The notes: generated by a model not told the origin, from the letters alone. A stretch of 64,000 nucleotides of DNA from Bdellovibrio reynosensis (GCF_022814725.1 NZ_CP093442.1:1488001-1552000), one strand, 5' to 3'; shown: positions 1-7,709, counted from the first letter of the stretch. A program made the numbers and translations.

Positions 1-1095
1 GCTAACGGCATTGCAATCTTAGGCGACGAAGAACATGGCGGCAGTCCTTTTTTTCGACTGTGCCTGCATTCACTTTCTTTAGGCTTTGAATTAAAAGGCG
101 AAAAAGTATTTTTCGAAACCACTATGCCAGTGTGGGCCCAGGAAGATTATGGTTCTGGTGAAGACTTGGTTATTGCGGAAGCAATGCAACGCCGTGAAAG
201 ACTTTTTAAATGCAGTGAGCTTCGCGATGAATCTTTGCGCGTCAGCCACCGTGAATTAGATACTTACAGAATTGATCAATACGGCGAATATCTTTGGGTC
301 TATTGGTACAAAGAATCCGACCCGACGGTTCAAGATCTTCTGCGCTTTGAAAAATTAGCAAAGCGTTGTCATAAAAAAATATTCATTCGTAAGATGCTAA
401 ATCGTGGAGATGATCCGAACGCAGAAATTCTTTGGAATATCGGCAACACCCACCCACGCTGGACAGCTAAAGAAAATGGTGTGAGTTATGATTTGCGCTG
501 TGACACAGGTTTGTCTCCGGGTTTGTTCTTAGATCAACGTGAAAACCGCCTGTGGGTGGCTAACCATGCCCAGGACCGCAGAGTTCTAAATTTATTTTCT
601 TATACCAGCGGCTTTAGCGTCGTTTCAGCTTTAAGCGGCGCGGCTGAAGTATGCACTGTCGATGTTTCACAAAACTTTATTGACTGGAGCAAGAACAATT
701 TTCAAATCAACGGTCTTGATCCTGAAGATGATAAGTATGAATTCTGGGTGAATGACTGTTTGTTGTTCTTAAAAGGCACTATCCGCCGCAAAAGAAAATT
801 TGGCTTGATTGTTTGTGATCCGCCTTCCTTTGGTCGCTCTAAAAGCGGTGTTTTTTCCATCAGCAAAAACTTCGATGAGCTTCTTATCAATTGTTTGTAC
901 TGCCTAGAAAAAAATGGGCTTCTACTTTTCTGTACGAACTATGAAAAATGGAATTCTGGAGATTTGCATTTAAGACTAGCGAAACTTAAAAAAGAATTCT
1001 CGTTTACGATTCTGCCAGCGCCGTCACAAGGCTTGGACTTTGAGCTCCCAGATCAGGAGCCCTTGATGAAATCAATTATCTTAAGAAAAAGCTAA
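1..1095 (+). CDS. Fused RluA-like pseudouridine synthase / RlmI-like rRNA methyltransferase (5' partial)
   Basis: The frame is open from base 1, so the gene starts upstream of the window. The first ~41 codons read like the C-terminal end of an RluA-family pseudouridine synthase (GIAILGDEEHGG, then RLCLHSLSLGF). From base 124 onward the protein matches class-I SAM-dependent rRNA methyltransferases of the RlmI/RlmK type: a central region with DTYRIDQYGEYLW, then SPGLFLDQRENR, the SAM-binding stretch VLNLFSYTSGF and the catalytic-type motif DPPSFGR. The usual N-terminal PUA domain of RlmI appears to be replaced by the pseudouridine synthase part. Expected role: modifying 23S rRNA at two kinds of site with one polypeptide. 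The ATG at 124 could be taken as a start, but the upstream homology in the same frame argues for a fusion. The methyltransferase call is firm; the fusion is inferred from a short tail. It ends convergently with, and overlaps by 4 nt, the next gene. Confidence 0.85.
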   Translation, partial: ANGIAILGDEEHGGSPFFRLCLHSLSLGFELKGEKVFFETTMPVWAQEDYGSGEDLVIAEAMQRRERLFKCSELRDESLRVSHRELDTYRIDQYGEYLWVYWYKESDPTVQDLLRFEKLAKRCHKKIFIRKMLNRGDDPNAEILWNIGNTHPRWTAKENGVSYDLRCDTGLSPGLFLDQRENRLWVANHAQDRRVLNLFSYTSGFSVVSALSGAAEVCTVDVSQNFIDWSKNNFQINGLDPEDDKYEFWVNDCLLFLKGTIRRKRKFGLIVCDPPSFGRSKSGVFSISKNFDELLINCLYCLEKNGLLLFCTNYEKWNSGDLHLRLAKLKKEFSFTILPAPSQGLDFELPDQEPLMKSIILRKS

Positions 1096-1490
1096 GGGTA
1101 AAAGTCATAGCGAACTTGCACGCGTTCTTCACCGTGCAAGCCCATCTTACTGCCGCTAGCAAATGGCGGCACCGAACGCGCAATGGCTTTTTTGTTTTTC
1201 GGGAATGGTTTTTCATTCACAAAGCAATCAAAGCGTTTGTCCTTACAAAGTTTATTAAATTGTTTGATGTCTTTTTTAATCACGTATTTTTCAACAGCTT
1301 TAGTCATCTTATCCAACGCCTTTTGATCATTCGCGTCCACTTCAATTTGCTTTGGCGCGGCTGGCGCAGCAACAGACTGTTCTGACTTCTTAGCTGGCGC
1401 CTTCGTCCCAATGCCAAGAACTTCAGACTTTTCCTTGTGCGCACAAGATGCAAGAACCAACGATAAAACGATAATACTTAACCATTTCAT
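1092..1490 (-). CDS. Small putative lipoprotein
   Basis: This 132-residue protein has a lipoprotein signal (hydrophobic IIVLSLVL, lipobox LASC with Cys16), followed by a Lys/Ala/Pro-rich linker and a small C-terminal domain with two cysteines (KLCKDKRFDCF, possibly a disulfide). I do not recognise the family. Its start codon overlaps the stop of the upstream phytase-like gene (ATGA type), so the two are probably translationally coupled and may act together at the membrane. It should be anchored to the inner or outer membrane after export. Confidence 0.8.
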   Translation of the reverse strand: MKWLSIIVLSLVLASCAHKEKSEVLGIGTKAPAKKSEQSVAAPAAPKQIEVDANDQKALDKMTKAVEKYVIKKDIKQFNKLCKDKRFDCFVNEKPFPKNKKAIARSVPPFASGSKMGLHGEERVQVRYDFYP

Positions 1491-2371
1491 TTAACCACCA
1501 CCCATTGCGACCAAAGCATTCCTTCCCCGCGGGGATGGGCCTTGGCGTATTCATAGAAATTTCTGATAAACTCCGCACGTTCCACAGCGAATGGATACTT
1601 CCATTCTTTAGGATCACCGACAGCAAGCACATCAAAATCATTGCTTAGCTTTTTATTACGTTCGACGATTTCCTCAAAACTTAAGTGTTTTGCATTGATC
1701 AGCATGTCGTACATGATCATGAAGGTTGTGGTGCGACCCTTACCTGCCCTGCAGTGAAAATGAATCCATGCATTATCAGGAAGCGCATTAAGTTCATCAA
1801 TAAAACGATCGACTTCTGCATCCACCGGACGAACGTGGTCAGTGACAATCAGTCTTACATACTGATGACCCGCACTGCGAACCATGCTTTCTTCGGTTTC
1901 AATACTTTTGATTTTTTCACTAGCTATAGTTTCACCAACTCCCAGATCACCCAACAGACGTCTTTCCCTACGCACAGATTCGTCATGGTTTAGATCAGCT
2001 ATGGCCCAATCGCGATCCGCAGCCCAAGTCACTGGCTTATCATTGATCAAACCGTGGGATTCTTGACGAAGATCGAACACGTACAAAGGGGTTTTCATCT
2101 TTTTCGGTGTTTTAGCGATCTCTTTAAACGAACGAGGATTTAAAGTCGCACTGCCTGACATCTTAAGGTCTTTATTCTGACGGAAGTTAACGGGTTTTGG
2201 ACCAGCGTACTTATCATCAAAAACCAGTTCCACAGGCGAAGTCGGTTGGGGCTTCGTCATAAAAAAAGATGAGGAAGGAGAAACCTTCCTTTCTTCCTTA
2301 TAAGGCGAAACAGGTTTTCCGGTACATCCAACGATAACGAATAGAGGTAAAAGCAAGGCTGTCTTTTTCAT
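1487..2371 (-). CDS. PTP-like phytase (cysteine inositol-polyphosphate phosphatase) lipoprotein
   Basis: This 294-residue lipoprotein (lipobox around Cys16, VIVGC) carries the features of protein-tyrosine-phosphatase-like phytases. It has the P-loop HCRAGKGRT with nucleophile Cys207 and Arg213, the upstream signature FDLRQESHGLIN followed by ADRDWA, and a TDHVRP segment whose Asp178 fits the general acid. The family removes phosphates from myo-inositol phosphates, and some members act on phosphotyrosine. A lipid-anchored, exported enzyme in a likely predator could collect phosphate or dephosphorylate prey or environmental substrates; that use is inference. It overlaps the next lipoprotein gene by 4 nt. 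A hairpin at 2375-2396 covers part of its ribosome-binding site. Confidence 0.85.
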   Translation of the reverse strand: MKKTALLLPLFVIVGCTGKPVSPYKEERKVSPSSSFFMTKPQPTSPVELVFDDKYAGPKPVNFRQNKDLKMSGSATLNPRSFKEIAKTPKKMKTPLYVFDLRQESHGLINDKPVTWAADRDWAIADLNHDESVRRERRLLGDLGVGETIASEKIKSIETEESMVRSAGHQYVRLIVTDHVRPVDAEVDRFIDELNALPDNAWIHFHCRAGKGRTTTFMIMYDMLINAKHLSFEEIVERNKKLSNDFDVLAVGDPKEWKYPFAVERAEFIRNFYEYAKAHPRGEGMLWSQWVVVK

Positions 2372-2374
2372 CGT

Positions 2375-2396
2375 AGGCTCCTTAATAAGAGCCTAG
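2375..2396 (-). promoter_or_regulatory. Hairpin overlapping the ribosome-binding site of the phytase-like gene
   Basis: TAGGCTC and GAGCCTA form a perfect 7-bp stem with an 8-nt loop directly before the start at 2371. The likely Shine-Dalgarno (AAGGAG on the minus strand, 2379-2384) lies half in the loop and half in the stem. It could modulate translation. It has no T-run, so it is a poor terminator for the upstream trmH gene. Confidence 0.45.
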
Positions 2397-2424
2397 AGGA
2401 ATTTAAGACTATAAACAACCAGGA

Positions 2425-3141
2425 TTAGGCTTTCAGGGAACCGCGACTAAAGAGCTCTTCTAGGTACTGAACGGCTGAATCTTGGGTTCTCATAAAGTAA
2501 TGAGCCTGCAAGATCCCCTGCTCTTCTTCTGTCAAAGAAGCATTTGTTCCTAGCTTTTTAAGGCGGTCTTGGGAGATGTGGTAAAGGCTTAAGGCACCTG
2601 CCACGGAAATGTTAAAACTTTGCACAAAGCCCGTCATTGGAATGATGATACGTTCATCAGCAGCTTCGATCATTTCTTTTGAAACGCCATCCTTTTCATT
2701 TCCTAAAACCAATGCCACTTTGCCAGTGAAATCGATTTCATGAAGAGGTTTGGACTTTTCATCCAAGTGAGTCACACAAATTTTATAACCTTGGGCTTTT
2801 AAGGCCTTCACGCAGTCGGTGGTGGCTTTCCACTTTTTTACTTCCACCCATTTGTCAGCACCTTGAGTAACTCGGGCTGATTCTTTAAACTTTTCTTGGG
2901 TTTCAATGACATGAAAATTGCCAAAACCTAGGCCCTCGGCACTTCTCATCACCGCAGACACATTGCCACGATCATAAATGCTTTCAAGAACCACGGCCGT
3001 GTCGAAGTTGCGTAACGACACGACTCGTTCGATTTTTTTACGGCGTTCCTCAGTTAACAAAGGCCCGATTTTTTCTAGAACCAATTTATAGTGAACTTTT
3101 AAATTGGCGTTGATGTCTAACTCGGGACCATGGGGGAACAT
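2425..3141 (-). CDS. trmH: tRNA/rRNA 2'-O-ribose methyltransferase, SpoU/TrmH family
   Basis: This 238-residue protein shows the SPOUT-fold signature in order: an N-terminal region ending FDTAVVLESIYDRGNVSAVMRSAEG (motif 1, with the Arg of NVSAVMR), VALVLGNEKDGVS (motif 2) and IIIPMTGFVQSFNISVAGAL (motif 3). The N-terminal RRKKIERVVSLR stretch and overall length resemble TrmH, which methylates the ribose of G18 in tRNA. Other SpoU members act on 23S rRNA, so the exact target is not certain. It lies 8 nt after the acyl-CoA dehydrogenase gene and is probably co-transcribed with it, without an obvious functional link. Confidence 0.85.
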   Translation of the reverse strand: MFPHGPELDINANLKVHYKLVLEKIGPLLTEERRKKIERVVSLRNFDTAVVLESIYDRGNVSAVMRSAEGLGFGNFHVIETQEKFKESARVTQGADKWVEVKKWKATTDCVKALKAQGYKICVTHLDEKSKPLHEIDFTGKVALVLGNEKDGVSKEMIEAADERIIIPMTGFVQSFNISVAGALSLYHISQDRLKKLGTNASLTEEEQGILQAHYFMRTQDSAVQYLEELFSRGSLKA

Positions 3142-3149
3142 AGAACCTC

Positions 3150-4358
3150 TTACTTGTATAAAGCTTCAGGACTGCGAGCTAAGTCGCGAGTGATATTCTT
3201 TTGGTGGGCTTCAATAGTACCGCCACCGATTTCAAGAAGCTTTGCATCTCTCCAAAGTCTTTCAACCGTGTATTCACCAACATAACCGTAACCACCCAAT
3301 ACTTGGATTGCGCGGTCAGCAACGTTTTTACCCATTGTTGTAGCAACAAGTTTAACGCCATCTGAATCCAAACGATTGCCTTCATGATTAAGATCCATGC
3401 GGCGAGCTGTTTCGTAAACGTAAGCACGTGCAGCTTTGTATTCAGCATAGCTATCAGCGATGTAGCGTTGAATTTGACCGAAGTGGTTTAAAGATTTACC
3501 GAAAGCTTCACGGTCTACAGCGTACTTATTCATTATTTCAATTGAACGACGAGCAATACCTAAGCTCATAGCTGCCAAAGTTAGGCGCTCGATTTCAAGG
3601 TTGCGCATCATGTGCAACATAGAATCACCCTCTTGGCCTACTAAAGCAGACGCAGGAACGTGGCAATCTTGGAACACAAGCTCAGCTGTGTTTGAACCGC
3701 GCATTCCTAATTTGTCTTTGATCTTTTGACCAACTTCGAAACCTTTGTGTTCTTTTTCAACTAGGAAAGTAGAAACCTGAGTACGGCCGTTTTTTTCGCC
3801 CGTTTTAGCGTAAACTAGAACCAGGTCACAAGGAGTGTTGTTTTCATCAATAGTGCCGTTTGTGATCCACATTTTGCGACCGTTGATGATGTACTCGTCG
3901 CCTTTTTTTACAGCTTTAGTTTGCATGCCCAGAACGTCTGTTCCGATAGCAGGCTCAGACATCGCCATTGAACCAACCCATTCGCCAGAGCAAAGTTTCG
4001 GCAAGATACGGTGACGTTGTTCATCACTGCCGTTAACTGCGATGTTGTTCACGCAAAGCATAGAGTGCGCAAGGTAAGCCAAAGCAAAACCAGGATCAGA
4101 AGCTGACATCTCTTCATGAACGATGGCTGCTGCTGTCGCATCCATTCCAGCTCCGCCGAATTGTTCTGGAACTGTGATACCTAGAAGCCCCAACTCCCCG
4201 ACTTTTTTGAAAAGCTGAAGATTGAATTTTTCTGAACGGTCATATTCGTGCGCTTGTGGTTCGATTTCAGATTCAGTGAAAGATTTCACCGTTTCACGAA
4301 GCATGGCGTGTTCAGGTGTTGGGTTGTAAAGATCAAATTCTTTCCAGTTGAAAGACAT
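3150..4358 (-). CDS. Acyl-CoA dehydrogenase (isovaleryl-CoA-dehydrogenase-like active site)
   Basis: This 402-residue flavoenzyme has the standard three-domain acyl-CoA dehydrogenase layout: an N-terminal helical domain, the middle beta domain with AMSEPAIGTD and KMWITNGT, and the C-terminal helical domain with FGKSLNHFGQIQRYIAD and GGYGYVGEYTVERLWRDAK. The medium-chain enzymes' catalytic glutamate position near the C terminus is a glycine here (LEIGGGTIE). The helix-G segment EIERLTLAA instead supplies Glu257, where isovaleryl-CoA dehydrogenases carry their base. This points to a branched-chain or short substrate (leucine-type catabolism) in the cytoplasm with electron transfer to ETF. It starts at an ATG with GGAG upstream. 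It is divergent from the cinA-like gene, with a palindrome at 4408-4422 between them. Confidence 0.9.
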   Translation of the reverse strand: MSFNWKEFDLYNPTPEHAMLRETVKSFTESEIEPQAHEYDRSEKFNLQLFKKVGELGLLGITVPEQFGGAGMDATAAAIVHEEMSASDPGFALAYLAHSMLCVNNIAVNGSDEQRHRILPKLCSGEWVGSMAMSEPAIGTDVLGMQTKAVKKGDEYIINGRKMWITNGTIDENNTPCDLVLVYAKTGEKNGRTQVSTFLVEKEHKGFEVGQKIKDKLGMRGSNTAELVFQDCHVPASALVGQEGDSMLHMMRNLEIERLTLAAMSLGIARRSIEIMNKYAVDREAFGKSLNHFGQIQRYIADSYAEYKAARAYVYETARRMDLNHEGNRLDSDGVKLVATTMGKNVADRAIQVLGGYGYVGEYTVERLWRDAKLLEIGGGTIEAHQKNITRDLARSPEALYK

Positions 4359-4407
4359 GGGTAGAGTCTCCTTTAATTACGCAGGTATCAGAATGGGTGA
4401 ATCTATT

Positions 4408-4422
4408 GAGAGTCTGACTCTC
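4408..4422. promoter_or_regulatory. 15-bp palindrome between the divergent acd and cinA-like genes
   Basis: GAGAGTC-T-GACTCTC is a perfect 7-bp inverted repeat with one central base, 50 nt upstream of the acyl-CoA dehydrogenase start. A TATAAT box for the plus-strand gene follows at 4441-4446. The layout suits a dimeric repressor controlling one or both genes. The regulator is unknown. Confidence 0.5.
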
Positions 4423-4513
4423 GGGCAAGGTTTTGAGCCCTATAATGCGACGCGCATAGCGCAATTGGAACGCCCTAGTCTACGGTTCAAGAACTATTGG
4501 AGAAAATTCGGAA

Positions 4514-5617
4514 ATGAAAGCCTCTGTTCTTGGAATTGGTACTGAATTAGTTGATGGTCAAATCGTTAACAAAAACGCTTCTTGGATCTCTAAAAAACTT
4601 AAAAAACTGGGGCTGACCACATCCACCCATCTTGTGGTGCCTGATGAAAAAAAACTGATGCGCGAAGGAATTGATTTTTGCGCTTCCCACAGTGACGTGC
4701 TTTTTTTAACTGGCGGCCTTGGGCCCACCTCTGACGATTTCACTAGAGACATCGTCACTGAATGGTTGGGTGTGCCTTTGGAATTTGATGAAATGTCTTG
4801 GAAACATGTGACTGACCGTCTTACTTCCCGCGGCTACACCGTTAAAGAAATCCAAAAGCAGCAGTGCTATTTTCCAAAAGGATCCAAAGTTCTAGTTAAT
4901 AGCCAGGGGACCGCCAATGCCTTCTTCGCTGATGGTCATGGTAAAAAATTATTCGTGTTGCCCGGCCCGCCGCGAGAGATTGAAGCCGTGTGGGATGCGA
5001 ACATTCACGACTGGCTTATTGAAAACACCAAGCACCTTGATCCATACATCACGCGTACCTGGGATACCCTGGGGGTTGGTGAATCTGACATCGCTATTAT
5101 GGTGGAAGAAATTTTAAAAGATGTTCCTGGCGAAATAGGCTATCGCGTGCACCTGCCGTACGTGGAAGTGAAATTTTCCTACTATAAATCCCAAGAGCAG
5201 GAATTATTGCCTGCGATTCAAAAACTTACTGAAGCCTTAAACTATTGCTGCATCACCCGCGATGGCGCCGATATCGCAGAACTTTTAGCAGTTCACCTAA
5301 AGCCAATTAAAAGTTTAAATTTAGTCGATGAAGTGACGGGTCAGTTTTTAGTAAACCGACTGATGCCGGTCTTACGCGATTTCATGACTAATAAAACGTG
5401 GAGCATTTCTAAAACTAGAAACACTGCCTTAAGTGCAGAGTTAAATCTGGAAATTAGAACTCGCGATGAGCATCATTGCGAAGTGATTTTTCAACACAAA
5501 GGAAAGATCATCAAAGACATCATCACCACACCTTATAAAACGGCGAATATGAAAGATCGCCGCCATCAATATTTTGCAGAGATGGCGTTGATCTTCTGGC
5601 TTAAAAACATTGTTTAG
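4514..5617 (+). CDS. CinA-like protein: MoCF-biosynthesis (competence-damage) domain with a divergent C-terminal half
   Basis: The N-terminal ~170 residues are a clear molybdopterin-binding/CinA domain: IGTELVDGQIVNKNA at the start, LTGGLGPTSDDFT in the middle and LPGPPREIEAVW at the end. In full-length CinA, which acts on NMN and ADP-ribose in pyridine-nucleotide salvage, a C-terminal amidohydrolase domain follows. Here residues ~230-367 do not show the usual PncC motifs that I can recognise, although the total length (367) is close to normal. The domain may be degenerate or replaced. The start is ATG at 4514, with AAATTCGGAA just upstream as a weak ribosome-binding site. It ends 2 nt from a convergent hypothetical gene. 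Confidence 0.8.
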   Translation: MKASVLGIGTELVDGQIVNKNASWISKKLKKLGLTTSTHLVVPDEKKLMREGIDFCASHSDVLFLTGGLGPTSDDFTRDIVTEWLGVPLEFDEMSWKHVTDRLTSRGYTVKEIQKQQCYFPKGSKVLVNSQGTANAFFADGHGKKLFVLPGPPREIEAVWDANIHDWLIENTKHLDPYITRTWDTLGVGESDIAIMVEEILKDVPGEIGYRVHLPYVEVKFSYYKSQEQELLPAIQKLTEALNYCCITRDGADIAELLAVHLKPIKSLNLVDEVTGQFLVNRLMPVLRDFMTNKTWSISKTRNTALSAELNLEIRTRDEHHCEVIFQHKGKIIKDIITTPYKTANMKDRRHQYFAEMALIFWLKNIV

Positions 5618-5619
5618 GA

Positions 5620-6072
5620 TTATTTCGCCAGGCGCTCGAAGACTTTTTTGAAAAAGGATTTTTTCACGTAGTCTTCTGGTGCCATTTGCAGACGTTGATA
5701 GTTGGTATCAACGTAGCGAAGATGGTCGAACACCAAAGCGGCCGCCTCGTGAGCGCTTTGATATTCGCCTTGAAAAATTTGATTCTTATAGAAAGCTCCC
5801 AGAACTGATATCGAGTTGCTCTCTACAAAAACCTGCATCAGGGTAAAATCTAAATACTTGCGTTGATCTGGAGAGATCCTTTCCCCAGCAAACTTTAGGT
5901 TTTGAAAAAGCCATTTTGAAGTGGCTAACTCTAAAATCTTCCCTTCTATATAGTTTTTTTGACTATTCACGGCTGCCCCACTTTCCAAGACGTTCAAGCA
6001 AATACACGTGGACTCTGGTAATTGTTCGGAACCTGGAGGGAAAAATAAAGGATGGGAAGAACCCCTAAACAA
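5620..6072 (-). CDS. Hypothetical protein
   Basis: An open frame of 150 codons with no recognised family. The N-terminal third is poor in conserved features. A GTG at 5970 (protein beginning VNSQKNYIEGK) is an alternative start that would give about 116 residues. The remainder is predicted helical with aromatic-rich segments and a basic C terminus (VKKSFFKKVFERLAK). No signal peptide or membrane segment is visible with the shorter start, so the product is probably cytoplasmic. It converges with the cinA-like gene. Confidence 0.55.
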   Translation of the reverse strand: MFRGSSHPLFFPPGSEQLPESTCICLNVLESGAAVNSQKNYIEGKILELATSKWLFQNLKFAGERISPDQRKYLDFTLMQVFVESNSISVLGAFYKNQIFQGEYQSAHEAAALVFDHLRYVDTNYQRLQMAPEDYVKKSFFKKVFERLAK

Positions 6073-6130
6073 TTTTTATGATTAGGTGACCAGGGCAAAG
6101 CATTGCAGAGGCAAAATCAAAGGACGCCAA

Positions 6131-6162
6131 ATAAAAAAAGAGACAGCGTCCTTGCTGCCTCT
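6131..6162 (-). terminator. Terminator of the S1-domain protein gene
   Basis: On the minus strand a hairpin with arms AGAGGCAGC and GCTGTCTCT (one mismatch) and a 6-nt loop is followed by a run of seven Ts. It lies 62 nt after the stop codon at 6224. Confidence 0.8.
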
Positions 6163-6187
6163 TAATAAATTTAATTCTTAAGTGAGC

Positions 6188-6214
6188 CTTACTCCGACAA
6201 CGTCGGAGTGTAGA
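6188..6214. repeat. Short hairpin repeat, copy 1
   Basis: A perfect 8-bp stem, ACTCCGAC/GTCGGAGT with loop AAC, flanked by CTT before and GTAGA after. The same unit, differing only at the loop, occurs on the other strand at 49958-49984, so it is a dispersed repeat and not just a local hairpin. Confidence 0.7.
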
Positions 6215-6223
6215 GTAGACCAG

Positions 6224-7414
6224 CTACTTTGGTTTGATATTTAGGTTCTTAAACGCATCCCCTAAAGACCCAAAACTACCTGCTTTTGAAGTGTGAGCTT
6301 TCCAGCTTTGATCTTCCACTTCGCCTGGAAGACCCAAGGAAATCTTCTTTTCTTCAAAAAGAATTTGATCCACTTGTACGGTCACTTCGTCGCCACGTTT
6401 TTTATTTTCATACTGGGCAGCATCCACAGAGTCTCTCCATTTTGACTTTGGAAGTAGACCCGTAATACCAGGCGCCAGATTGACGAAAAGACCGTAAACT
6501 TCTTTCTTTTCAACTTTGCCTTTTACGATAGTTCCCACTGGGAATTTTTCAGGAACTGTCATCCAAGGATTGCCAGCTCCATCAGCCTGTTTTAAAGAAA
6601 GTGAAATCTTAAGCTTACCATCAAGTTCTTCAATTTTAAGTAGCTTCACGGTCACAGCGTTACCGATAGAAACCACTTCATGGGCATCATGCACACGCGA
6701 CCAGGAAAGCTCAGACACGTGAACAAGGCCTTCGATACCTGGCTCTAACTCAACAAAGGCACCGAACTTTTCAACACGCACGATTTTACCTTCAAGCAAA
6801 GCACCTGGTTCATGCTTCTGCATGAAAGCACCTTCATTTTCCGCACGTTGCAATTCAAGCAAACGACGACGAGAAACAACGATATTGCGTTTGTCGTACT
6901 GAGTGATCAAGAAATCAAATTTCTTACCCACATATTCGTTAGCATCAGTGGTAAATTTCATATCAATCTGGCTGATAGGACAAAAAGCCGTTTTACCTTG
7001 AACAGAAACACGGAATCCACCGTTGCAAGTCTCTGTCACACGACCTTCAACAGGAAGTTCCATATCAAATGCATCTTCCAAGTTATCAGTGGTAGCACCC
7101 TTAGCACCTTTTTTAGCAAGACGAATCTCGCCACCTTTAAGGGCCGTAACCACGCAATCAATAACATCACCAACTTTGTATTTAACTTCTTTATTCTCAT
7201 CCAAAAGATCACGAGTAAAAAGCATCCCATCCACCGGAGTACCCGTAGAAATGAACGCCTCTTCACGACCAATAGAAAGAATCTCTCCACGAACTTCATC
7301 ACCAACACGAAGTTTACGATCTAAGCCCTTTTCAGATTGAGCAAACATCTGCTCAAAACTCTCAAAGCTCTTTGATTCTTCAATATCATCACCAAAAATA
7401 TCTTTTTTGCTCAT
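6224..7414 (-). CDS. Four-S1-domain RNA-binding protein (ribosomal protein S1-like)
   Basis: This 396-residue protein has a ~36-residue acidic N-terminal tail and four S1 OB-fold domains at about 37-102, 119-187, 204-275 and 293-362. The third is the most canonical (EGKIVRVEKFGAFVELEPGIEGLVHVSELSW). Bacterial S1 (RpsA) usually has six domains in Proteobacteria and four in some other phyla. This could be the ribosomal S1 or a second S1-type RNA-binding protein; which one depends on whether the genome has another copy. It acts in the cytoplasm on mRNA and the 30S subunit. The gene has its own terminator and a large palindromic element upstream. Confidence 0.85.
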   Translation of the reverse strand: MSKKDIFGDDIEESKSFESFEQMFAQSEKGLDRKLRVGDEVRGEILSIGREEAFISTGTPVDGMLFTRDLLDENKEVKYKVGDVIDCVVTALKGGEIRLAKKGAKGATTDNLEDAFDMELPVEGRVTETCNGGFRVSVQGKTAFCPISQIDMKFTTDANEYVGKKFDFLITQYDKRNIVVSRRRLLELQRAENEGAFMQKHEPGALLEGKIVRVEKFGAFVELEPGIEGLVHVSELSWSRVHDAHEVVSIGNAVTVKLLKIEELDGKLKISLSLKQADGAGNPWMTVPEKFPVGTIVKGKVEKKEVYGLFVNLAPGITGLLPKSKWRDSVDAAQYENKKRGDEVTVQVDQILFEEKKISLGLPGEVEDQSWKAHTSKAGSFGSLGDAFKNLNIKPK

Positions 7415-7520
7415 ATCTAAATTCCCTTAAAAGAAAATAAAAATCTAAAAAACCAATTTCCTAGAGCGTCGACGAAGTCGACCCAAAAACCACGCCGTCG
7501 TTCGTCCAAACCCACAGTAG

Positions 7521-7709
7521 TTCGCTAACTAGTCCTCGGAAGGCTTCGTAGCTGGCTTAGAGTGTCTGGCACGAAGAGCGCCTTTGCCGGCGCCTGGATG
7601 GCGCGAACCGCAGCTTTGCTGCGGCGGCAACTGAGCCCGGAAGGCGTGCGCTCGCAGTGGCAGATACTCTAAGCCAGCTACGAAGCCTTCCGACCGGACG
7701 AGTTAAGCA
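7521..7709. repeat. Large nested palindrome (28-bp perfect inverted repeat with inner hairpins)
   Basis: Arms at 7536-7563 and 7666-7693 are perfect 28-bp reverse complements (left arm begins TCGGAAGGCTTCGTAGC). Pairing continues imperfectly outward (GCTAACTAGTCC against GGACGAGTTAAGC). Inside there is a further hairpin, CCGCAGC-TTT-GCTGCGG, at 7609-7625. The outer edge reaches the stop codon of nrdJ (7703-7705). It could act as a terminator or mRNA 3' stabiliser for nrdJ, or be a REP-like or miniature element. No target duplication or coding capacity is visible. Confidence 0.8.
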
